The notes: generated by a model not told the origin, from the letters alone. A DNA stretch of 64,000 nt from Hirundichthys speculiger (GCA_018398805.1 JAGFBZ010000363.1:1240001-1304000); one strand, 5' to 3'. Positions 26,478-41,074 are shown, numbered from the stretch's first letter. Made by a program: numbers and translations.

Positions 26478-28486
26478 TAAGTGTTTGATGGAAGGCAGTA
26501 TCTCTATTTTATGCCGCTCATGCGACTTAAGGTTTAGCATTTGTTTCAATCTGCTCTTTTCATCTGGAAAGTGTCAGGCTTCTTTCCATTTAAGAGCCTT
26601 AATATAGGCTGCTACATCAAATAGGTGACTAATCAGGCTGACGAAGAGAGGTGCCACAGTGTCAATCCTTTAGGGCTGCTGCACGTCTCTGAGGAAGACC
26701 ACTCCATCAGCTCTGACCTCAAATAACCCAGCTCATACGCACAGTGAATGCACATGCAGCACTGTCACTACACAAACAGGTGCAGATATGCATATATGAA
26801 TGCAAACTAAGACTCCTTGTACATTTAGGTGCACGTACATCCAAACGCAAACTTTCTCTTTCAAACTAACTAAGCAACAAACATCTTCCCAGGGAATCAA
26901 TGTGAAAGATGACTTGGTTCAATGATAGGTCTCTGTTGATGAGAGCTGATTAAAGAGGTAAAAAATGGAAACTCATCTTGATGTATTTAGGTCAATTTCA
27001 CATCCATGGCTGTTGCTTGGTCAGGCCTATTTCTAGAAGAAGTGGTGTCGGTAATTAATGGGTGATAACGGACACATTTAATTGGCTGTAATCTATCCGA
27101 TGAAGCGAGGAGCCTCCATTCTTTTGAGGACAAAGGCCCACTGGGAGGGCGGAAGAGTCAAGCTTCATCTTTAATGCTGCAGGCATTCAATGGAGAGTGG
27201 ACTACATAACAGCATGAGAATATCCAACTCTTTGATGATAAACAATTAAAATACAACATACACTTAAGATGTTGTAAATAAACATCCTTGAGTATGCCCA
27301 CGCCTGCACTTTTGTCCATGAAAAAAAAGTGCAAATGAGACAAGCCAGGATAAAAAAGTAAACACTGACATTTGAACACTGACAGAAAAAAGGTAAGCAA
27401 TGTGTTTGTGTACCCATGGCTGTCTTAACCGGCCAAAAGCTTAGTATACAATCTAAATCTTCTATACGAATAAGGAAGAGAACATGCAGTCTGCCAAGGA
27501 CCACTCCCAGAAGAGGAGTGAAAACTTATTTGCATTGAAATGAAATGTCTGAAGCATCTGTGTATGTTTGCATTCTTGTGTGTGTGTGTGCGTCTGTTAA
27601 AATGCTACTGTCACTGTGTGTTTTGTGAAGCGGTTTCAGCTTGTGTGTTGCCCTGCACGGATCACCAGTGATGGGGTTGACTCCTCAATCTCACCATCCG
27701 CTTCCTGGCCTCAGGGGGACCTGTGAATCTAGCTGTACTTACACAGAGCTGCTGCAGTGCTTTCTCTTCCCAATAACCATCTAGAGTACAGGCGCCCATG
27801 GTAATTTCAAATTTATGTTGTAAATCAATGTGAATACAGGATATCTGTTTCAGAAATTATTATAGAATTTCCCTTCATAAGAAATCATGGTCTCCACACT
27901 AATATGCATTACAGCACATATTTCATCTCCATCTGTGTTCTAGACCATTAGCCTCGCTTGCTAGGAAGACTTTTTCACAGAGACAAACCCCTTGTGAGGT
28001 CCAGCCAAACCTTGCTTGATGTGTCGCTGTAAACCCCCAGTACAGGTAGTTTTGCAAAAAGGCAGCCTCAATTTTTTAAGCCCAGGGTTTTATATTACAC
28101 TGGTTTGTAGAAAAAAACAAACAAACAAACAAAAAAAAAAACAATATTTGATTGAGTCTGGCAGTCCAATCTGCTACTGGGGATGATTTAAGTTAATACC
28201 CAGACAGCAAACGTTTTCTTATGATTTTAACTGACAGTGCCCTGACCGAAAGACCTTTCTAGGTGAATCTTGGCAGTTTACACTGGGGCTAACTAGAATA
28301 TCAATCTCTTCCTGAGTCGATTACTTTTTTTTTCCACAAAGTGAATAACACTTTGTTCTATAGAGAGCAATCACTTAAGACTTTGCATTATCAGCAGGAG
28401 TGTTTTGCAACATCTCTTAGGTGAGGTAAAACATTTTGAGATTTCAAGTTAAGTCCAGCTGAAAAACTGCAGGGACTGTGGGTCAG
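26478..28486. other. noncoding stretch, no gene seen
   Basis: No exon identified. TG run at about 27576-27590, A-rich tract with AAAC units at 28113-28142. The stretch at 26940-27180, with several TAATTAAT/TTTAATTG-like sites, may be conserved noncoding DNA but this is not testable here. Confidence 0.5.
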
Positions 28487-28790
28487 TCCATCCATCAATC
28501 CATCCATCTATCCATGTATCAACTTCAACTAATCCAGGTTCAGGTCAGAGGGGCAGCAGCTTAGAGAGAGAGGCCAAGACCTGCCTGTCCCTGGCCACAT
28601 CCTCCAGCTCTTCCAGGAGAATACTGAGGCGATCCCTGGCCAGGCGAGACATTTGATCTCTCCAGCCTGTCCTGGGTCTGCCTCTGGGCCTTCACGTAGT
28701 TGGACATGCCTTCCAAGGGAGGTGTCCAAGAGGCTTTCAGATGCCGTCAATCACCTCAGTTGGCTTCTCTCCGTAAGAAGAAGCAACGGC
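28487..28790 (-). repeat. LINE-type interspersed repeat, antisense
   Basis: The block begins with a (CCAT)n tail and continues GAGGGGCAGCAGCTTAGAG, then a GGCCACATCCTCCAGCTC segment and a CAGCCTGTCCTGGGTCTGCC segment. This matches a very common fish interspersed repeat read on the opposite strand, with a terminal GGAT/CCAT tail as in RTE-type LINEs. Only a 0.3-kb fragment survives. Confidence 0.65.
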
Positions 28791-30817
28791 CCTACACCAG
28801 AAAACATGAATTAAATATCAGAAGTGTAGAGAACTATTTTTTTTTTAAATTCACTTATCTTTAATCATATTTGAACAAACTGAAGTGGAGCAAATTTTTA
28901 TTAATATTATACGAGGCTGAAATGAATGATTGTTTTTAAAATAGATTAATCTCCTCATTATTACTCAATAAAATCTTCCTAGAAAACAGAAAATATTGCC
29001 CAATTAAACAGAACCCAAAATGTAAAAGCAAAGGAAATAAAATGAGGTCTACATATGAAAGGTTTAAAATAATTGGCATGAGTTCCCACTATACAGAAAA
29101 TATTAGTTCTGCAGTGTTAAAAGAAATTATTCAAAATCAATAGGATTATCATTAACACAGAGCATATTTTCTGAGGTATTAAGAAAATGTTTCATCGAAA
29201 TGGCCTCTCTAATCAGCAGAAAATTAAAGTAATAACGTGGGTGAACTAAATACTTTCAACTTTTGCAATTTCTTTCAGACATATTGTTACTTTTGGCTTT
29301 CTTTATAAGCATTTTCTGACTCATCTTCTTTGAATTTGTTACTTTTCATACAAGACCTTAACTGGGTGTCAGACGAATGCGGTTTTCCAGTTAAACCTCA
29401 CAATATATGACTTGAGCAGCATTCAAATATAACTATTGGACAAAAAGAGAGAAAAAAATCTTGGACCTGTGTGTAGGTGGATGTCCACAAGACTCTGTGT
29501 CACACTGTTCTGAGTTCAAGGCTGAGGTTTTATTAGTGCGGCAGCTAAACCCAGGCTGATATTCGCAGTGAATGCCATTTCGTTGCTGTGCCATTATTCT
29601 GTCTGATTGCCTTCTTGTTAGCTGTTCTCTGTGGGAGGACTTGATTTTTGCAGTGCCCAGCCAGGCTCTGAATGTTGTGTGAAGCTGTCACTTTCAGCAC
29701 TGAGCTGTTAGGAGAGCAGGTTTACAGAGGAATAGATTCTCTTTTAAGTCCATGGTTGTGGGAAGATATTACATGGTGAAAAGCAAAACATTTTATACAT
29801 TAGATGCACAGGTTTTTACTGGCTTTCATTTGAAATGGGCATCAATGGATACTTGCCATCGCTGACAAGCTTTTTGTATATCTTTTTTGTCATTTGTCAT
29901 TTTTCGTTACTTGCTTATATCACCTGCTGTCAGAAGAAACCCTTTCATCAAAGAAAATTTCACTTAACATCTAGTTTGAATCATTTTGTGATCAACTACA
30001 CTTGTTGAACAGACTCTTAAGATTTCTAGCATTAAATTATTTTCTTCTATTATAACTGTGAAATATAACTTATTCTATATTTTCTGATCTCTAAAGACAA
30101 TTAGTAGTCTTCCTTATAATGTTTATTTCTCAAACCAGTAAACAGCAATTAATCAGATCTATTTGAATTGATGAACAAAATTTGAGGAATGGCTTCAAAG
30201 TCAGACCTTTGGATCCTGGGTAAGCCAAGCCTCCTTGTGCAAGGCATTATCTATGGATCACAGCACGTTGCCACTGAGTGCTCTTTATAGGTAATCAATA
30301 GGCGAGCAGGCTTATGATGGCTCTGGCTCATTACAACTCTTTAATAAAAGCCCACCCTGCGGTGACGGCTGCCTTGAGTAGCATAAACGCACACAGCCAT
30401 ATGGGAAACTAAACGTATGTTTACACACACAGAAAAAACACAAGCTCACAAACATGAGGAGACAGCAGTGTCTTTTTGCCAGCAGGCAGCTCAAACTCAA
30501 TTATCTATAGCTGCTACAACAACATTACTCCCTTATATGGCCGAGTATTTTAAGATGCCCTGTTGCTGAATGCTTCTGAAGGATCTCTGCTTAATCAATA
30601 TGCACATCAGCTATTTGAAAATATCTGTCTGGAAAAATAAAAAGATTGCACTCCCACTTAAGTGATCTAATCACTGCACAGCAGCTGGCACTTATCAGCA
30701 GGGATACCACCACATAACGATAAAACAACATTCTCAGAGTCGAGATAGTTGAACTTCAAATTGCACAGTCTCACTAAACCTTCAGCAGCATATGGTTTCC
30801 ACTTTCATTTTCTCAGG
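28791..30817. other. noncoding stretch, no gene seen
   Basis: AT-rich, unique-looking, with no supported exon, RNA gene or repeat. Confidence 0.55.
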
Positions 30818-31325
30818 GTTAAAGCAACCCTGGGTCCATTATAAGATGGTAAGGAGTGTAAACTTCTGTTAGGGACCAAAATGACATGGATCAAAGGAGA
30901 TTTAGGTGAGAACAAAATATATGCGTGCAGCTAAACAGCGCCGCAAAATGGCACCGTTTGCACTTGGTGCGACTGACCTTTATCGAAAATAAATAGCTAT
31001 TTTAAGCCTCTGATAAGACTCAAAAATGCCATTCCACTTAAGTCATAGTGTGGATAGAGAACCTAAAGACAAACCTAGGTCATTTAAGCTTTGTAAGTGT
31101 ATAAAATGTGAATGAAAAGTATTGTTTGTGCAGTCATCTCAGTCCAGTCATTGCCATCTTGTTATAATTCTGTACAAATCAATAACCGATATCTTGCAAA
31201 CTACTGTTCAGAGATGCAAAAGGAAGATAGTTTATCATCTCTACTTCTCTCACTCCCTTAATTTATCATCTAAGATGATCCAGTTCAATGGAAGCATCTG
31301 CTCCCATAAAATTCCCCTCTTTTTG
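30818..31325. repeat. unnamed dispersed repeat, copy 1
   Basis: Aligns along its length with 52191-52845. Shared anchors in order are GAGTGTAAA, GTTAGG..CAAAAT, GAACA.AATAT, AAATAAATAGCT, AAGACTCAAAAATG, ATTCCACTTAAGT and GATCCAGTTC.ATGGAAGC. The two copies differ at many positions, so the family is old. The 5' boundary begins near GTTAAAGCAAC. No inverted ends or frame are visible. Confidence 0.7.
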
Positions 31326-34300
31326 CATCTACGATCACACCATCTTGTCAGGAGCTTTAAATATCTATTTATTTTGATGTAGGTCTATCGCCCTAAGTGC
31401 TAACATTAATTGCCACTTTCCTGCTGACATATGTTATATTCTCACTCAAAAGTGCTTGTATATATATAATTTTGGTCCCGAACAAAAGTTTATGCTCCTT
31501 AGCATCTAATTATAGACCTTGGGTTGTTTTAATTCTTGAATGTTCCTTTAAACAAGACGTAGTACTCTTGAGTTCCCCAATCACTCCGGTGCAGCTGTTT
31601 TCTCTCTTGGTACATGTCAAGTCCAGTGACGAAAGCCTTTTCCTACATATTTTCCACCAAGCAAATATCTCACACATGAATATGGGGTCACTTTTGTCAT
31701 ATGTGCAAGGTGAGACGGAGGGGTGTTATGATGCACGGATCAGTTTTCTGTGAACTGTCCACCAGCTTGGCTGCATACATCAGGGGAGCGCAGGACGACA
31801 TAAATAGAGAGCGGGAGTGAGTGACACTCTTTCAACTACCACATACTTGAGCTCAGGCTTTTCCAGTCCACCTTAAATTACACTGTCTACTCTGTTTCAG
31901 CCTGGCCTGAGATACCAGCAGAGGCACACATAGTTGAGTTATCAAACACACAACAGTCCATACGATTGTTTTTCTGAGCAGAATTGAAACGGCAGACGTC
32001 TTTACATGTATTACAGAAACCATTAATAATAAAACATGTTCCTAGAAATGCCTGTAGCTGGTCTCAAACACACATTGGAATCTGACAACTGAGTGGCTCA
32101 TGGAAATAAAAAAGAGAGACCATGTGTGATCATGAGGTAAGCATCCTTAAGGTACTGGTAATCTGAGGGAAGGATGACCTTTTTCTGCCAGGAATAGCAG
32201 GGCTGTGGAGAACAAAAGCTGTAATGACAAATACATGGGAGACTGTGACTCTTCAGAGTCGAGCACACATGCTTGAGCATGTACACCTGCCACACAACCA
32301 CGGACATGTGTTAGAGCTACAAATTCTGTTTCAGATCAGGTATTTTTCTGAAACACTGAATGTAAAATAAAAAACCATTAGTCTCAAGTTTAAGAATATC
32401 CTCGTGTACAACAGCAACAACTGTTTTCTTCCTGAGAGTTACAACATAATATCGAACTCTCACGCAGGTAAATATGAAGTCAATTATCTTGAGAGGCAGC
32501 TGTATTCTCACAAATCCATTTTACCAGCCTTTAAGCTATAATTGTGGCTGCGGTTGAGCTCTTTTGAACCAATCAGCATCCTATACAGCCTGTTTTTTTT
32601 GTTGTTGTGGCAACTATCAACTATGGTGGCATCAGTTACACCATGACTGGAGTGTATTTCCTCACTAAAGATAAGAGCAGACAAGGACACCAAAGGTTTT
32701 TCTTGATGGGAAAGAGAAGTTTTTGAAAGCAGTCTTTCCCTGACTTGCTGCAGATAGTCTGACCAGTCGGCTCCACATCATTGATCGCATTTACCAAAAC
32801 AAGCCTGTGTAACATGATGGTATGATATGTGGTGAAATAAGTTCAATTTCGGGTCAATAAAGTTTGGTTCTGATGGTCATAACCCTGACTTGAAAAAGAG
32901 GAAAACACCTAAGGCTGACTGTTGTAAAACCACTAACAAAATGAGCCACTAAATTGAAGTCATTTATTTTTCTCCACTTCTTTAAGGGTTCTTGTTTAGA
33001 GACAGTTACTTCCAGGACTCTTGGGTAATGTAGTTGCCAGATTGACCAGCAGAGACTCTCAGATTTTACTACATATATGTGCTGCCTCTGAAAATACATG
33101 AAATGCTTTACAGTACAAACTTTATCTATTCTATCCTTGAGGATACTTTTGAATGAAATAAACGGTGGTATGCCTCTTCTTGGACACACCTGATTGGATG
33201 TATTCAGGATGAAGTCACCTCCTGACTTTCTGAGACATGTTAGCATGCCTCAAAATAGTTTTACTAATTTGTTGGATTAGTATGTAATTTAAAATGATAT
33301 ATTTTGGGATTTTAGTTAATAGACATACAGGATAGAGCCCAAAATGATGTGAAATTGAAAATTCATGAGATCAAGTGTCAGTGAGATTGCACACAGGTCG
33401 ACTCCACTGAACTAATTATGTGACATCTGAAGGCAACTGGTAGCAGCTCTTATTGTAACTTATTGTAGCTTTAAAACACACAGTTAAAATATTTTTTTCT
33501 TTGAATTTCATTTCGCCAATTTTGTCAAATCCCAAACCAAGTAAATGGGGAGTAGTGTTCATTATAAAGCTTGTAATGCAACAAATTAGGAGAAACAACA
33601 AGGGAGTTTGCTTACTGGAGGTACTGTACCAAACATTCTTATAATTTGTTTCTGGAGCTCAGCAAATGCATACTTTATATTTGCCGGTAAAAAGTATGTC
33701 GTATTTTTCAATGCATTTTTCACTGTTTCATTTAATTTAGTTTCTTCAGATTTTGGACACCATCAAAGTGAATGACAGGCGTACGACCTGCCAGCAACTC
33801 TGACACAGACTAAACACTCACAGTGAAATAAATTAATAAAATAAACAGAAAAAGGTGAATAAGACAAAACAATCTAGGATGAAAGCATTATGATCCACTC
33901 GGTAGCTTTCTAGGAAAGAGATTACTAGATGGTGGCGGGTCCTCACTGCAGCTGCTCCCCAGCACGAAGTGGAGATTTTGGTGTTTCTGACAAGACCACT
34001 CACTAAGGGCAAAAACCTAAATGTTTTAGGCACTGATTCTCTTATCTTATCTCCCTCATGTCTCTGTGTGCAAGGAGAACGTTGAGAAGAACAGCTGGAC
34101 ATGTTGTGTATGAGGAAAATAGAGGAAGTTAAGACTGTGAGGTGCAGGGATTTTCCTCTCCATCTAAACTTTCTGAATATTTGATAGGAGGGTTGGTGGA
34201 AAAGAGAGACGCTGTAGTTGGGGGTGGGGGGCATGGGTGCATTTCCTCTGGGAGCCTGCAAAGTGTCCCAGGCATGCTGAGGGTTGAGGGGGTCAGGGCG

Positions 34301-37300
34301 TTACATGAGTTGCCACAATCCTCAAGGTGAATTATTCATCTCACTGGGTTTAACACTAGAAGGGCATTATGGGCTTCACATGGTGGGAAACAAAGAGGCC
34401 AAGGCTTTTAGCGCTCAGGCAGCATTGAACTAAAACTAAAAACACTGCCCGGTGTCAGTTTTGTGAGGGGATAGAGAAAAGGTGGAACTAGAAAGGATAT
34501 ACAGAACAGGGAGGAGAAGTGAAAGCAGACACAGAGGACAGAGGGTGAGAATTTTCAGTAATTGTGTGCCCCCTGTGGCAGAATATATGCTCAAAAGTCC
34601 CCTCTGTATAGTTATTTTGCGTTTGTGTTATGCAATATCTTTTTGTCCGAAACAGGAACAAATATAAAACAAACTGAAAAGGCTCTAAATTAAATTAATC
34701 AAACTCATTATGAATGAATTTTCAAATGTTTGAATTCGTTTCAAAAACACTGTTATAGTATAGAATTATAGGAGTATTTAACTATTACATTCAACTATGA
34801 ATAAACGACTTTGTAAAAGGTAGAGACATTTGACTCTAAAACAGAAACTCAAGTAGATCATAGCAGGCATACTCTACATTCCACACGCTGGTGTGAACCG
34901 AACACTGATGTTTAAATCCCCGCTATCAACTTTGAAGGGCAGGGACAATGTGTGTTCATGTGTGTACTCCCGCATGCCTGCGTGACAGAAAGGAAAGGAC
35001 AGAAAGGATCCAGAAAGTAAATAAGGCTGCATTGTGTGGAATTTTCTGTGTTTGTGCAGCAGCGACTCTGTGCCCTGCTACCCTACCACACACACACACA
35101 CACACACATGCTCACACACACAAATATGTTCACACACAGAGGTCCTGATAATGGTCTCCTGTGTCTGCATATCTGTTGTGATAGCAATATTATTTACCGA
35201 GGAAGCTGCAATGAATTAATTATGCTAACAATGTACAGTGCATTCAGCTCTATAAGACTTCACTTTGCTAAAAACCTATTTAAATATTAATGTTGTCTTT
35301 CTTAAATGAATTTTAACCACCGGCAATGTTTCAGCACTGAAAAGACTAAATGCTTTATGGAAATCTATGCAAATAAAAGCTGAAAGCCATTCCATTAATT
35401 TCTGAGCACGTGGTTAGCTGGTAGGTTTTCATGGAAACATATTTGAAAGCCACAAGTTTTGCATCATTTCTGGTCTGAAAATAGTGCAATAAAGTTATTT
35501 TCTGTTGTACATTTGATGGATTTTTCATATTTGACATGGAGTAAAGAAATTATTTTTTTTTTTAATGGTAAGAATGAAAAAAAAAAAGGTTTTAAAGTTT
35601 ACCAAAAAAGATTACTGGAATGGAAGCAGGTTCTGTGAGGACACAGTTTTCGTATAAGAGCCTGTCTTTATTCTTTTACAATTCATTTTCCTGTATGTTA
35701 GGTACGACTGCCGCATTTTTCAATAATGTATTTTTACTATGCTCCTGTCTCTTGCTAATCTGGTGACAGATTTGGTGCGCATGGCTGGACACCTGCATAA
35801 ATCTACGTCTTTGAATATTTTCTTAAATTTAGGTTGTAGTTCTCTATACGTTTTGATGGATTTGGGTTAGAGTGCAGAGTTGCTGGAAACCAAATATTAC
35901 TCAGAACATGCATGTTTAGAAATTTGAAGCTTTAGTGGAGCATGACACACAGATGCCTTACAGAGGACAAGAAAAGGATTTCCTGAAGGAGAGGTTAGAT
36001 TAAAAAAGAAAAGAGAAGGAATACAGTCATGCACGCACTCATACAGCTTATTCTGAACAAGTAAAAAAAGTAGGATGTACAAGAGAGTAAGTACTTGACT
36101 GAACTTAAGTGCAGTTCTTTTTTTTTTTTTTTTTTTGCTGAACTTAAACAAAACTTTATTCAGTTAGAAGAAAACTAAGTCAAGCTCCTAGTCTAGCGAT
36201 GACGTCGCTTAGGGAGCAGCCAGAGGGGGATGACACCTGGTAACTGTCAGATGTTTCATTAATGGAGAAAGATTGTGAAGAAAATCCTGTTGCTTTACTA
36301 ATATAAAATACAATGTATAAAATAATAGGTCACATGTACAGTATGATACAGTAAACTACAACTAGTCTAGATGTAAAGTCACATTAAATCAAGCAAGATT
36401 TTTTTTTTTCGATTTCCATGTAATGAAACATTGTACATTATAATTGCAAAATTCTGATAAACAAAGTAACAACTACACGTGGAAAATAATTCTGGTTCAT
36501 TTTCATTCGTCTTATCTGAATTATATGTAAATGCTGTTTAATCAGTAATACTGAAATATCTAATATCCATGCAACATGGCAGTAATATAATGGAGGATGA
36601 AAGTATTGCAGTTTACAGTTTAGGTGGGGTCCTGACACACTCACTCACTAAAACAACATACTGTGGACCCAGTGGTCATCAGATGCTCTCTTAATTCAGA
36701 ACAGGGCAGTGCATAAAGATAAGGAAATGTTAATGTGTTTCCCTTCAGAAGCTTAATGCAGCCTCATCAAACAATTAGCTTTAATGAGTTTGAGCACAGA
36801 AATGACACAAAAAAGATTCTGTAACTTTCTTTTTTCCCCAACAAAACAGAGAAGTCCATAATATGTCCCACAATGGTCAAAACATTTATATTAGTATTTA
36901 GATTTATTTCAAATTTTATTTGACTTTAAAACGCTTTTGATTGCTAAAGGTCATCTGAGGCAAAAGAGATATATTATTCAGGTAAAGGAGAACATGGTTG
37001 GAATAGATGCATATGGATGGCATAAAGATTAAAAAAAAAAACATAGTGGCTAAAACTTTAGGTCGGGGTTTGGTGGGGGCTGACACATTAGAAAGCTTGA
37101 ATCAGGTTCAATTACATCCATTAGAGATAGTGAGGACTCTGGCAGGTACACACTGACATGCTTGTGAAAAAAAAAAAAGAAAAAAGAGGAGATAAGGTTT
37201 CCAGTGTCAGGGAAACATGCAGAGAAGTGGGCAGTAAGAGGATGTGGGTCTCTAAAGACACGAGCAGACCAGACAGACAGGAAGCAGACCGCAAAAATGA

Positions 37301-38149
37301 CAGGTGTAGGGCTGTTACAACTGCCAGCTTAAGGATTCTTGACATTCTTAAGCAATTCCCAAACACTCACCGAGAAATGTGTATGCAACTAGACAGGAGT
37401 AATGGAAAATCTATTTTATTTCTATTGTTTATTTTGCGTGTCCTTGCCTGGGACAAGTTCAGGAGATTGTAGAAATTGACAATTGTTATTTATTTTGGGA
37501 AAACAAGTCTGCTGCTCGATTATTTTTTTTTTCACGTTTGAGCAACAGACCTGTTCATAGGAAGGTGTGGCTGCTTATGAAAGCTGACAGCGAACTCGGC
37601 AGAGAGTGCGAATGTTGATCCAAAGCGGGCTGGACAAATGTCTGCACGTGGACCAGCATTCTGTCGCTGGGTGCCTGCGGAGATGTCAAACACAATGATG
37701 TGGTAAGAGGCTGCAAGAGAGCTCCCAGCTCGCCAGGAACCCATAACGCACAAATGCCCATGCGTGAACACAGACTCATACTAATAAATACCACGTATCA
37801 ACGCTGAAGTATCCTCATCGACATGGACCATGGTTCTCACCAGAACATCTATCACAAACAGAACAAATGCTAACACTCTTCATCTCGCTGTATTGTCTAA
37901 TTTTGACATCTTGATAATTGTGTTAGACATGTCAGGTCTCTGGAGCAAGGGAAATCCTGAAAAATCATTTCAAACTGCCCCAAATTCATGAATTACAGAG
38001 TGTCAGTTTCATTGAGATGGGAGAGAACGGAGAGAGGAGAGGTCCCTCATAACTCGTCCAATTAAGGTAATTGAGTTGGATTAGATGGAATTAAAAGAGG
38101 AGGCCCACAGAGATTGAGGACTTTTGGTTTCATGCTAAGAGTATGCTGT
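31326..38149. other. noncoding stretch, no gene seen
   Basis: Longer frames here (31397-31753 plus, 32854-33246 minus, 33833-34261 minus) lack domains, Kozak-like starts or splice sites that I can support. A LINE-like tail piece (GGGTCAATAAAGTTTGG) lies at 32849-32865. CA runs at 35089-35108 and 35115-35121. A homopolymer T run lies at about 36117-36136. Confidence 0.5.
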
Positions 38150-38157
38150 ATATGTAG

Positions 38158-38653
38158 TAGGGGTGTGAATCTTTTACTATCTCACGATTCAATTTGATTC
38201 AGATTCAAAATCGATTTTCGATTCAAAACAATTTTATTCATAATGATTTCTGGTCTGATTTCTGATCATGATCTACCACCTGCTTTGCAAGACAGAATGA
38301 CAAATGAGGACATTAAAGTATCTTTTTCACATTTATTATGTTTTAAACATTTATCCATGCTTAGATGGAATTGTTGCAACTGTTTCAGTATCACGTACTG
38401 CTTCAGTAACAAAAATAAAAGTGTCTCTATATTTGAAAAAATAGTGCAGTTAAACATGCTGCCTTTTAAATTCTGAGGGAAGTGTCTTTACCAAAAACAG
38501 TGTGTGGTCCTTCAACTGCGTGGTGGCGTCAGGACGTCCCGCGTAGTTACATTTTTTTTTTTTAATCGATTTTGAGACATTTTGCTTCGATTCTGAATCG
38601 TAGCAAATGAGAACCTCGATTCATATACGAATCGATTTTTTGGCACACCCCTA
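38158..38653. mobile_element. hAT-type MITE with 8-bp target duplication
   Basis: The element begins TAGGGGTGTGAA and ends GGCACACCCCTA. An identical 8-bp direct repeat ATATGTAG flanks it (38150-38157 and 38654-38661), exactly the hAT signature. Length is 496 bp. Internally the ends are rich in TCGATT and ATTCAAAATCGA-type motifs, and there is no transposase. The intact duplication suggests a fairly recent insertion. Confidence 0.85.
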
Positions 38654-38661
38654 ATATGTAG

Positions 38662-39180
38662 ACATCTATGGATTAGAAGTAATGGGTCAAACCTACTTCC
38701 CATCTGTCTAGAAGTTTAATATTTGCTTGAAAGTTTCCTCTAACTTCTGACTTTCAATTCACCCATTGTCCTAAAAATTCTGGAGGAGAAATCTTATGTA
38801 AGTGATTGAAATAGTTATCATTATTTTCCATCTGCACATTCTCAAGTAACCTTGAGTAGTTTGTGTTAGTCATAGACACTTTGGTTTTGGCCAAATAGCT
38901 TAAAGATTCATCCTGAGGGAATTCCTTTTGAAGAGAAGATGGAAATAATTGTACCTGAGCTTTGAGATTTCACAAATATTACCTTGATATTCAGAAATCA
39001 TTAAAACACAGAACGTCATCTGCTCTCACCTGGGAGTTGGGTTGCAAGCGACCGAGGACCTCGTTATCATCATTTAAATACGTCTTTTATATCACATTTA
39101 ATTTGGAGGGTTTTGTGCACTGAAAAACAATGACATTGAACTTGTTGTGCATCACAGGCGATGGGTGTGTGAGAAAACAA
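38662..39180. other. noncoding stretch, no gene seen
   Basis: About 0.5 kb of AT-rich DNA between two MITEs. Nothing recognised. Confidence 0.55.
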
Positions 39181-39893
39181 TGGCTGCGGTTACATGATGT
39201 TTTTTAATTCGGAATTAAAATTAGGAATTAAATAATTCCGAATTAAACTATTTTTCTTCGAGTTTACATGGAAATAGTAATTCCGAATTAAGGTTTACAT
39301 GGAAAACACGTTTGTTCGGCTTTATCCAACTCCGGTTTAGGTCTGGGGGTTGGGAAGAGTTCTGATTGGATAGGGGGGGCGGACGTCTTTACATCTACCG
39401 GAAGAAAACAAACTTAGCTAACTCGGTTAGCAACAACATTCCACTTATTTTTGACCTGGGTGGCGTCTCTATCTGCGAAACCTCCTTCATTTAACCTGGC
39501 CGCTTTGAAAAGCTCACAATTTTTATGTTTCCTGCCATCTGTTCTTTTAATTATTTCCAGTTCCACCAAGCTATTTATTAAATAAATCGTCTCTGCTCTT
39601 GAACACCGTTTACTGCGGCTGCCGGAATGTAAGCGTCATCGCGACAGACGGGCAAGAGAACGAGCATGCGCAGAAAGACGGGAATTAATTTAAAGAGGAA
39701 TGAGTGTATACATGACCGCGGAATTACTTAATGCGGAATTGAAATGGGAATAAACCAGCCACTTACTTCGGAATTAAGTTAATTCGGAATTGACATTTTC
39801 ATATGGAATTAAGTGTTTACATGGTAACTTTTATTCGGCTTTACTTCAATTCTGAATTAAAGAGGAATTAAACTTCCCATGTAAACGCACCCA
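39181..39893. mobile_element. MITE with GTTTACATG-type ends and GGAATTAA repeats
   Basis: The left end TGGCTGCGGTTACATG is complementary to the right end CATGTAAACGCACCCA at 14 of 16 positions. Many ATTCGGAATTAA/AATTCCGAATTA motifs fill both arms, and GTTTACATGG recurs subterminally. Length is 713 bp. No target duplication is certain, so the superfamily is left open. No coding sequence. Confidence 0.75.
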
Positions 39894-41074
39894 ATGATGA
39901 GACAGTGAAATAAAAACAAGTAGAAATAAGAGGCGTCCACAAGACTCTCTTGAGCACTTCAAGTAAGACGTTGAGAAAGGATGCCGTACTGTACAAATTC
40001 TGCACACCGCAGAAATTGAAGAGGTGCTTGTTAAAGTGGCAAACTGCTGGAAAAGACGCCAAATTCTATTTCACTTTAAGGACACTGCCAGCCTCGGGGC
40101 TTTGTGCCACTTATGGAGTGGATCCCATAATTCCCTTAAGCGCTTCACATTACAAAAGGCACTATGTAGAAATTAATGAACAAATCAACAAAGCCACGTT
40201 CTTAGTGAGGCGTTCTGTTCAAGCAGTTACTCACAGTACATTATTTGAGCTGATGGAACAACAGAGGCAATAATACTGCATCTTCCCGCTGGAAAAGGGC
40301 ATATCAAAAATGCAAAATAGGGTCTGCAAAGTAAAACGTTTCAGAGGGTGAGTCATAGACCAACAGTGGAAAGTGTGTATCTGTTGAGTGTGGATATGTG
40401 TTTTTTACTGAGCAGCCTGTCTGTCTGACTGCAAAGCTGCCCAGATTATGCATGAATCTGGCCGCTTATCAGCTGACCTTTAAATTGAAGCCGCAGAGTG
40501 ACTGCAGGCCCAAGGGCCGACGCTCACACATGATTGGCTGCTTCACCTCAGACCTGCTGACAATAGAAATTAACAGAGCCAGGTGGGCATATCCGCAGGC
40601 GGAAGGAGTAAAGGAGTGGAGTGAGATAGGGAGAGGTGGGGGCAGGAGAGGGGCTGTGTTAATATAACAATATATTTCCACCATTTTCCTCAACTCCTGT
40701 CTTTTCTTAAGCTTCAGGAGAGAAGGAAAAAGTCATTATGTGCTGTGAAGCATGCTAACGTTGGAGCAGGTAAGAACAGACAAGCTTGGTATTACCTGGA
40801 TTTCATCTTTTGCCCACTCATGCTATCTCTTCTTCCATCTGCCGTTTGTCTCTCTATTTCTCCCGTTCTTTTCGTATTTTAATGGAGGACGGGTCTTGGC
40901 AAGCTGTGATTGTTTGATAGATAGATATCTCTTGTTGGAGAGGGGGACATGGAGGAGGAGACAGACGCTGAGGATGAGGTGTGTGTTCTGTTGTCCGCAG
41001 GGGAAAGGAGCTGTGGGTGTCTGAAGGATGATAGATTACACGGGGGCCAGGGGTTTATGTGTGTACGTGTTTGT

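Noticed and set aside
32854..33246. 130-codon minus-strand frame
   Set aside because: No family resemblance; likely chance in AT-rich DNA.
33833..34261. 142-codon minus-strand frame
   Set aside because: No recognisable domain, no supporting splice or promoter signal, and a hydrophobic C-terminal end from A-rich DNA.
39950..40273. 107-codon plus-strand frame
   Set aside because: Looks more balanced than most, but no motif or homologue, and no splice signals worth reporting.
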